Part shown: positions 58,467 through 64,000 of the stretch, piece by piece
Layout of the letters: the number at the start of each line of letters is the position of its first letter
Position numbering within the stretch: the stretch's first letter is position 1
DNA from: Streptomyces sp. CG1
Lineage (GTDB): Bacteria; Actinomycetota; Actinomycetes; Streptomycetales; Streptomycetaceae
Reading direction: 5' to 3'
Assembly (NCBI RefSeq): GCF_041080625.1
Contig: NZ_CP163518.1
Coordinates: forward strand, 2,728,001-2,792,000
Length of the DNA: 64,000 bases
Position numbers and translations under genes: made by a program
The notes under the pieces: model-generated
Told to the model about the DNA's origin: nothing
Databases searched by the model: none
What the model saw: only the letters and a program-made list of their open reading frames with translations

Positions 58467-58511
58467 GCTCGGGAACTGCTGGTTCCAGATCATCGTTCAG
58501 GAGGTACCGAG

Positions 58512-59051
58512 GTGACCGAGCTCAAGCGGCGGCCGCTCCCCCACGACTTCCATCCGCCCGTGCCGTCGTTCACCGTGACGAGCGCGGACATCGAGGAGGG
58601 TGCGACGCTCAAGAGCGCCCAGGTCTACGCGGAGGGCAACACCTCTCCGCAGCTGCGCTGGGAGGGCTTCCCGCCGCAGACCAAGAGCTTCGCCGTGACC
58701 TGCTACGACCCCGACGCTCCGACCGGCAGCGGGTTCTGGCACTGGGTCCTGTTCGACATCCCGGCTTCCGTGACGGAGCTGCCGGCGGGTGCGGGCAGCG
58801 GCAAGTTCGAGGGCCTGCCCGAGGGCGCGGTGCATGTGCGCAACGACTACGGCTCGAAGGACTTCGGCGGTGCCGCGCCGCCGCCCGGGGACGGACCGCA
58901 CCGGTACGTCTTCACGGTGTACGCAGTGGACCAGGAGAAGCTCGGTCCGGATGCCGATGTCTCGCCCGCCGTCGTCGGTTTCAATCTGCGGTTCCACGCG
59001 ATCGCGCGGGCTCAGCTCATCGGTGAGTACGAGAATCCCGCACAGGGCTGA
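58512..59051 (+). CDS. YbhB/YbcL family PEBP protein
   Basis: The 179-residue cytosolic protein matches bacterial phosphatidylethanolamine-binding (Raf kinase inhibitor-like) proteins. It has GNTSPQLRWEGFPPQTKSFA with the D-x-D-AP motif in TCYDPDAPTGSGFWHWVLFD, and the GPHRYVFTVYAVD strand. The conserved Asp/His residues line the anion/lipid-head pocket. The GTG start has AGGAGG 8 nt upstream. It may share a transcript with spo0M and ends at a strong intrinsic terminator. A physiological ligand is not known. Confidence 0.9.
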   Translation: MTELKRRPLPHDFHPPVPSFTVTSADIEEGATLKSAQVYAEGNTSPQLRWEGFPPQTKSFAVTCYDPDAPTGSGFWHWVLFDIPASVTELPAGAGSGKFEGLPEGAVHVRNDYGSKDFGGAAPPPGDGPHRYVFTVYAVDQEKLGPDADVSPAVVGFNLRFHAIARAQLIGEYENPAQG

Positions 59052-59090
59052 GCGCAGCGCCACGATTCAGCCGAGCGTTCATTGAACGTT

Positions 59091-59137
59091 TGCCCGCCTC
59101 CGGTCTTGGAAGTGATCGGAGGCGGGCATTTTTTATT
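59091..59137 (+). terminator. Intrinsic terminator after the PEBP gene
   Basis: A 12-bp perfect stem (TGCCCGCCTCCG and complement) with a 14-nt loop, followed by TTTTTTATT. It is one of the few terminators here with a true U-tract on the plus strand. Confidence 0.9.
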
Positions 59138-59219
59138 GCGTTGTCCATCTCGGCGCGCCCGTCCAGAGTTGATCCAAGCCCGCCGGGGGCTGGGCAGGTG
59201 CGCACGGGAGGTGGGCTGG

Positions 59220-59726
59220 ATGCGGGACACGCTGGTTCTGAACGCGAGCTTTGAGCCGTTGTCGACGGTGACGTTGAATCGAGCCGTCGTTCTGGTGCTC
59301 CAGGACAAGGCCGTTGTCGAGCAGGCCCATCCCGAGCTGCGTATGCGCGGTGCCGATGTGGACATACCCGCGCCCCGGGTGATCAGGCTGTGCAGATACG
59401 TACGGGTGCCGTTCCGAAGACAAGCTCCGTGGTCGAGGCGGGGTGTGCTGGTCCGGGACCGGCACCGGTGCGCGTACTGCGGGCGCAGGGCCACGACTGT
59501 GGACCATGTGGTGCCGCGGGCGCAGGGTGGGCAGGACACGTGGCTGAACACGGTCGCCGCGTGTGCGGAGGACAATCACCGCAAGGCCGACCGGACTCCG
59601 CAGCAGGCTGGTATGGAACTTCTTCGGGAGCCGTTTGAGCCGACACCCGCCGATGCGATGCTCTTGGCTTTGGGGCGGGAGGATTTCGATGCGCTTCCTG
59701 AGTGGCTTGCCCGGGATGCCGCCTAA
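59220..59726 (+). CDS. HNH endonuclease domain protein
   Basis: The 168-residue protein has the N-terminal segment RDTLVLNASFEPLSTVTLNR, common in actinobacterial HNH proteins. A zinc-finger-like HNH site follows: RCAYCGRRATTVDHVVPRAQ, then NTVAACAEDNHRKADR. The His of DHV, the Asn of LNT and the late His form the metal site. Unlike homing nucleases it is not in an intron or mobile element and is widely conserved in this clade, so a housekeeping DNA or RNA role is likely but unknown. The ATG at 59220 has GGGAGGTGG upstream. A dispersed repeat follows the stop. Confidence 0.87.
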   Translation: MRDTLVLNASFEPLSTVTLNRAVVLVLQDKAVVEQAHPELRMRGADVDIPAPRVIRLCRYVRVPFRRQAPWSRRGVLVRDRHRCAYCGRRATTVDHVVPRAQGGQDTWLNTVAACAEDNHRKADRTPQQAGMELLREPFEPTPADAMLLALGREDFDALPEWLARDAA

Positions 59727-59746
59727 TCATCTGCCGGGCATTGTCA

Positions 59747-59812
59747 GTCGGCGACTGCGGGTTGTGTGTGGTTTCTCGTGCGGTTCCCCGCGCCCCTGAA
59801 GGGCGCGGGAGG
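59747..59812 (+). repeat. Dispersed Streptomyces post-stop repeat, copy 3
   Basis: Contains TGCGGGTTGTGTGTGGTTTC and the core GCGGTTCCCCGCGCCCCTGA, matching the copies at 12647 and 34081. It starts 20 bp after the HNH gene stop and precedes the convergent SPFH gene. The 3' part GCGCCCCTGAAGGGCGC can form its own hairpin. Confidence 0.75.
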
Positions 59813-59835
59813 AATCCGGCATTGTCCAGAAACCC

Positions 59836-60798
59836 TCAGTCGATGCTCGGCTTCTCCCAGCGGTCCGGGCCATTGTTCTGGGGCGGGACGGATTTGCCGC
59901 TGTTGCCCCCCGAACCGCCGCCCAGGGAACCGAAGTTACCCATGGCGCCGGAGAGGCCCTTGAGGGCGTCGCCGATTTCGCTGGGGACGATCCAGAGCTT
60001 GTTGGCATCGCCCTCGGCGATCTTCGGGAGCATCTGGAGGTACTGGTAGCTCAGGAGCTTCTGGTCCGGGTCGCCGGCGTGGATGGCCTCGAAGACCGTA
60101 CGGACCGCCTGGGCCTCACCTTCCGCGCGGAGTGCCGCCGCCTTGGCCTCACCCTCGGCGCGCAGGATCTGGGACTGCTTCTCACCTTCGGCGGTGAGGA
60201 TGGCGGCCTGGCGCGTACCTTCGGCGGTGAGGATCGCGGCGCGCTTGTCACGGTCGGCGCGCATCTGCTTCTCCATCGAGTCCTGGATGGAGGTCGGGGG
60301 CTCGATGGCCTTCAGCTCGACGCGGTTGACGCGGATGCCCCACTTGCCCGTCGCCTCGTCCAGGACGCCGCGCAGGGCCGCGTTGATCTCCTCGCGGGAG
60401 GTCAGGGTGCGCTCGAGGTCCATGCCGCCGATGATGTTGCGGAGAGTGGTGACCGTCAGCTGCTCGATCGCCTGGATGTAGCTGGCGACTTCGTAGGTGG
60501 CCGCGCGGGCGTCCGTCACCTGGTAGTAGATGACCGTGTCGATGTTGACGACCAGGTTGTCCTGGGTGATCACCGGCTGGGGCGGGAACGGTACGACCTG
60601 TTCGCGCAGGTCGATGCGGTTGCGGATGGTGTCGATGAACGGGACCACGATGTTCAGGCCCGCGTTCAGGGTGCGTGTATAGCGGCCGAAGCGCTCGACG
60701 ATGGCGGCGCTGGCCTGTGGGATGACCTGGATGGTCTTGATCAGGGCGATGAAGACCAACACCACCAGAATGATCAGGACGATGATGACCGGTTCCAT
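59836..60798 (-). CDS. SPFH/Band-7 (stomatin-like) membrane protein
   Basis: The 320-residue protein has one N-terminal membrane helix (IIVLIILVVLVFIALI) and a Band-7 domain (VIPQASAAIVERFGRYTRTL to about residue 160). A long Ala/Glu-rich coiled coil with repeats of AILTAEGxxQ follows, then a Gly/Ser-rich tail. It resembles QmcA/HflK-type scaffolds that form membrane microdomains. The NfeD gene lies upstream in the same direction, the classic SPFH-NfeD pairing, indicating a joint membrane-organisation or proteolysis role. ATG start. Confidence 0.92.
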   Translation of the reverse strand: MEPVIIVLIILVVLVFIALIKTIQVIPQASAAIVERFGRYTRTLNAGLNIVVPFIDTIRNRIDLREQVVPFPPQPVITQDNLVVNIDTVIYYQVTDARAATYEVASYIQAIEQLTVTTLRNIIGGMDLERTLTSREEINAALRGVLDEATGKWGIRVNRVELKAIEPPTSIQDSMEKQMRADRDKRAAILTAEGTRQAAILTAEGEKQSQILRAEGEAKAAALRAEGEAQAVRTVFEAIHAGDPDQKLLSYQYLQMLPKIAEGDANKLWIVPSEIGDALKGLSGAMGNFGSLGGGSGGNSGKSVPPQNNGPDRWEKPSID

Positions 60799-60909
60799 CG
60801 TGTTCCCCGAACCCCTCTCCGCCTCGGCGCCTTCGGCAGATCACATGCTTGCAGAAGATCTTGCTGGTCGAGTCTGACAGACCTTCGCCCAACTCGTGGG
60901 CCGGATGCC

Positions 60910-61341
60910 TCAGATGACGATGGCGGTGGCCCCTTCGATGTCCACGACGTCCACTTCCTGGCCCACCTCGTAGGCGCGGCCGGTGTCGAGGGAGCGGGCC
61001 GACCAGATCTCTCCGGCGAGCTTGATACGGCCGCCGGAGCCGTCGACGCGTTCCAGGACGACTGCCTGCTTGCCCTTCAAGGCGTCGACACCGGTGGCGA
61101 GTTGGGGGCGTTGTCTGCTGTGCCGGGCCGCGATGGGGCGGACGACGGCGATGAGTGCGACGGAGACGACGACGAACGTGAGGACCTGGATCACGGCGTC
61201 GAAGCCGAGTCCCGCCACGACGGCGGCCGCGACGGCTCCCACCGCGAGCATGCCGAACTCCGGCATCGCGGTGACCACGAGCGGGATTCCGAGCGCCGCC
61301 GCGCCGACAAGCCACCACACCCATGCGTCGATGTCGTCCAC
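60910..61341 (-). CDS. NfeD-family membrane protein
   Basis: The 143-residue protein has three or four membrane helices (WVWWLVGAAALGIPLVVTA and onward). A C-terminal OB-fold domain follows with KGKQAVVLERVDGSGGRIKL and VGQEVDVVDIEGATAIVI, typical of short NfeD proteins. These partner stomatin-like proteins. The GTG start at 61341 has TACCAT 6 nt upstream and no ribosome-binding site, so a leaderless transcript is plausible. The SPFH gene follows after 111 bp. Confidence 0.9.
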   Translation of the reverse strand: MDDIDAWVWWLVGAAALGIPLVVTAMPEFGMLAVGAVAAAVVAGLGFDAVIQVLTFVVVSVALIAVVRPIAARHSRQRPQLATGVDALKGKQAVVLERVDGSGGRIKLAGEIWSARSLDTGRAYEVGQEVDVVDIEGATAIVI

Positions 61342-61401
61342 ATGGTCATGGTAGGGCTGTGGCCGGGCGGCGGACAGGGCGCGAAGCGAAGCGCCGAGGG
61401 G

Positions 61402-62193
<792 letters not shown>

Positions 62194-62343
62194 GAGCGCG
62201 TTGTCTCCCCTTGCAGTGTGCCGGTGTCGGCTGTCGCATTCGCCAGTGGGTCGGTCCGCCGCGCCGGTGGGCGCAGTCCCTCATGAAATCTACGCCACGA
62301 GTACGCGGGTCCATTCCTTCGGTCCGGTCCTTAGGGTGGGGGC

Positions 62344-63132
62344 ATGCTTTTGGAACCGCGTTCAGGACGCCTTGCCGCTTGGGGAAATGCCCTTTTGGCC
62401 GGACTTGTCTCGCCGGATGACGCCGTGCTCGCCATTGTGGGCGAGGACACGGTGCACCGGGTTGAGGGGCTGCCCGGGGAGTCCGCGCCGGTCGGGCTCA
62501 CGCTCGCGCTCGGGCGGCTGCGCACGCTGGGGGTGACCGGGCTGCGGGTGGCGCTGCCCGCGCCGGGGCATCCGCTGGGTCTGAGCGGGCCCCCGGAGTT
62601 CAATGCGCGGGCCCTGGACGCCGAGGAGGCGGTGGTCTGCTTCGGGGCCGCGTTCGGCCTGGTGCCCGAGGTGTACGAGGCCGGGCCCGCCGGTGATGTA
62701 CATGCCGAGGTGGTCTGGCATGTGCTGCCGGTGCGGGAGGCGCCGCCCGCCGATGTGCCCTCGCTGGGCGAGGCCGAGCGGGAGCTGGCGGAGGCGCTGC
62801 GCGAGGCGACCCAGGTGCTGTCGAAGCTGGATGTCGCCGGGTCGGGTCCGGTGGCGGAGGCGGCGATCGATGCGTACCGGGCGCGGGCCGAGCGCGGGCA
62901 AGAGGTGCTGGCGCCGGGCTATCCGCCGCGTGCGGTGCGGGTGTTGGAGCTGGCGCAGCGGGTCGCGCTGCTGGTTTCGCTGGCGTACGACGACGGGCAA
63001 GGGGCGGCGGTCACGTCAGCTGAGATGGCTGCTCGGTCCGAGGCGCTGCGGCCGGTGGAGCGGACGGCCCGTCGGGCGCAGGTCGCGGCGTACAACTCCA
63101 TTGTGGAGGAGCGGGAGCGGGGGGCGGGCTGA
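62344..63132 (+). CDS. Conserved Streptomyces protein of unknown function
   Basis: The 262-residue protein has no signal or membrane segment. An N-terminal half with mixed strands and helices (RSGRLAAWGNALLAGLVSPD; LRTLGVTGLRVALPAPGHPL) is followed by a helical C-terminal half (ERELAEALREATQVLSKLDV). I recognise it as conserved in Streptomyces at this locus but know no function. The ATG is preceded by GGTGGGGG and by TAGGGT 6 nt away, so either a normal or a leaderless start is possible. It is divergent from the ABC ATPase. Confidence 0.65.
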   Translation: MLLEPRSGRLAAWGNALLAGLVSPDDAVLAIVGEDTVHRVEGLPGESAPVGLTLALGRLRTLGVTGLRVALPAPGHPLGLSGPPEFNARALDAEEAVVCFGAAFGLVPEVYEAGPAGDVHAEVVWHVLPVREAPPADVPSLGEAERELAEALREATQVLSKLDVAGSGPVAEAAIDAYRARAERGQEVLAPGYPPRAVRVLELAQRVALLVSLAYDDGQGAAVTSAEMAARSEALRPVERTARRAQVAAYNSIVEERERGAG

Positions 63133-63153
63133 ACGCCGGCCCGCTGCAAGCCG

Positions 63154-63184
63154 ACAGGCCTCCCGGTGTGCCCGGGAGGCCTGT
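63154..63184. terminator. Bidirectional terminator between 62344 gene and chpE
   Basis: A 13-bp perfect stem (ACAGGCCTCCCGG and complement) with a 5-nt loop, between convergent stop codons. Confidence 0.82.
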
Positions 63185-63203
63185 GGTCGTTGATGGCCGG
63201 ACG

Positions 63204-63449
63204 TCAGTTGTTGACGCCGCTGTTGCCGAAGGCCGGGTTGAGCAGGCCGATCACGTTCACGCTGTTGCCGACCGCGTTCACCGGGATGTGCACCGGGGCC
63301 TGGATGACGTTGCCCGAGACGACGCCCGGGGAGCCCTGGGCGTCGCCGCAGGCGTGGGCGCCCTCCGTGGCGGAGGCCATCCCCGCTCCGGCGGCCACCA
63401 GGCCACCGGCCACCATCGTCACGGCCGCGACCTTCTTCAGGTTCTTCAC
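63204..63449 (-). CDS. chpE: Short chaplin
   Basis: The 81-residue precursor has a Sec signal peptide (KKVAAVTMVAGGLVAAG, then ASA). One chaplin domain follows, with the hallmark GSPGVVSGNVIQAPVHIPVN and VGNSVNVIGLLNPAFGN. Chaplins assemble into amyloid fibrils that make aerial hyphae and spores hydrophobic. The mature part has a single Cys just before the domain and lacks the Cys pair of other short chaplins. That feature, and the place at the end of this conserved gene order, identify ChpE. The GTG at 63449 has GGAGGGG 7 nt upstream; an in-frame ATG at 63470 is less likely. Confidence 0.9.
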   Translation of the reverse strand: MKNLKKVAAVTMVAGGLVAAGAGMASATEGAHACGDAQGSPGVVSGNVIQAPVHIPVNAVGNSVNVIGLLNPAFGNSGVNN

Positions 63450-63620
63450 TTTCCAACCCCTCCTAGACATTCACCGCGGCGGTTCGCCGCGGCACGCACT
63501 GGAGAACGGCGGAGACGGGCGGTGGTTGCGCCGTCCGGGGGACATTCCCACGACGGTATGAATCTCAGTCCATAGCCTGACCCTTCCGGTTGCCCCCGGT
63601 GATGCCTTGGTGAGGGTGTA

Positions 63621-64000
63621 TCAGCCGGTCACGCCATGGCGAACGGCCCAGAGGGCGGCCTGCGTGCGGTCGGCGAGGTCGAGCTTCATCAGGATGTTGG
63701 AGACATGTGTCTTGACGGTCTTCTCGGACAGCACGAGGGCGCGGGCGATCTCTCGGTTGGAGCGGCCGTCCGCGATCAGTCCGAGCACCTCGCGCTCCCG
63801 CTCGGTGAGTGAACCGCCTCTGCTCTGGGGTGAGTTGGCTTCCTCCTGGGAGAGCAGGGCCCCGGCGACCTCCGGCTGGAGCAGGATGTGTCCGGCGTGC
63901 ACGGAGCGGATGGCGCCGGCGAGGGCGTCGGGGTCCACGTCCTTGTAGACGTATCCGGCGGCGCCCGCGCGCAGGGCCGGTACGACCGTGCGCTGCTCGG
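63621..64000 (-). CDS. NarL/FixJ-type response regulator (partial, 5' end beyond the window)
   Basis: This is the C-terminal 125 or so residues of a two-component response regulator. The end of the receiver domain is visible (PALRAGAAGYVYKDVDPDAL, with the conserved Lys), then a linker. The LuxR-type helix-turn-helix is SLTEREREVLGLIADGRSN with SNREIARALVLSEKTVKTH. It runs off the window's right edge on the minus strand, so its phosphorylation site and partner kinase are not visible. It lies upstream of chpE in the same direction, about 170 bp away. Confidence 0.9.
   Translation of the reverse strand, partial: EQRTVVPALRAGAAGYVYKDVDPDALAGAIRSVHAGHILLQPEVAGALLSQEEANSPQSRGGSLTEREREVLGLIADGRSNREIARALVLSEKTVKTHVSNILMKLDLADRTQAALWAVRHGVTG

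Overview
The window is chromosomal DNA of a Streptomyces-type actinomycete. Coding density and third-position GC are very high, GTG starts are common, the rRNA operon has no spacer tRNA, and there are a chaplin, a SepF-like division protein, a Spo0M protein and a DmdR/IdeR-type iron box. From memory, the gene order follows the S. coelicolor SCO1749 (sepF-like) to SCO1800 (chpE) interval. Part of it (ParA-like, scpA, scpB, rluB; NUDIX, pyrG; recN, ppnK, tlyA, HAD phosphatase, TPR protein) also matches M. tuberculosis Rv1691-Rv1711. It is therefore mostly conserved core chromosome, not an island: I see no prophage, CRISPR array, secondary-metabolite cluster or complete insertion sequence.

Layout. 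0-13 kb: an orphan solute-binding lipoprotein, a Cys-tailed DUF5685 protein, SepF-like SflA, a glutaryl-CoA-dehydrogenase-like enzyme, a DHA2 drug exporter, a PIG-V-like membrane mannosyltransferase, a PAP2 phosphatase, an I78 inhibitor, a WYL regulator and an Rpf-LysM muralytic enzyme. 13-18 kb: der, a 94-bp MITE-like element, plsC, cmk, tyrA and aroH, partly translationally coupled. 18-21 kb: a Rieske lipoprotein, two homologous nucleotidyltransferases overlapping tail to tail by 75 bp, and an ADP-ribosylglycohydrolase preceded by a 41-bp near-perfect inverted repeat. 21-25.5 kb: a chromosome-maintenance operon (orphan ParA, putative ribbon-helix-helix protein, ScpA, ScpB, RluB). 25.8-32 kb: ald, an NB-ARC/TPR ATPase with an altered Walker A, a NUDIX hydrolase and pyrG. 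32-38.5 kb: a GH15 trehalase/glucoamylase, a BBE-type flavoprotein, a PucR regulator and a GT4 glycosyltransferase. 38.8-43.3 kb: a small MraY-like protein, recN, ppnK, tlyA and a small acidic protein. 43.4-49 kb: an SCP2 protein, an iron-box-controlled siderophore ABC importer without binding protein, a HAD phosphatase and a DUF1015 protein.

49-56.9 kb, minus strand: a 16S-23S-5S operon ends at a strong intrinsic terminator. Immediately downstream in the same direction lies an Arg/Asp/Gly-repeat TPR protein whose N-terminal half carries a recent 330-bp-spaced internal duplication. 57-64 kb: a 3-methyladenine glycosylase, Spo0M, a PEBP protein, an HNH nuclease, a stomatin/NfeD/ABC-ATPase run, the chaplin ChpE and a NarL-type response regulator truncated by the window edge.

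Functionally the window combines division and chromosome segregation (SflA, ParA-like, ScpAB, RecN), ribosome biogenesis (Der, RluB, TlyA, rrn), nucleotide, NAD and aromatic metabolism (Cmk, PyrG, PpnK, TyrA, AroH, ADP-ribosylglycohydrolase) and development (ChpE, Rpf, Spo0M). The observations most worth following are the nucleotidyltransferase/ADP-ribosylglycohydrolase locus with its large palindrome, the RD-repeat protein behind the rRNA operon, the MITE-like element at the plsC stop, and a family of dispersed post-stop repeats.
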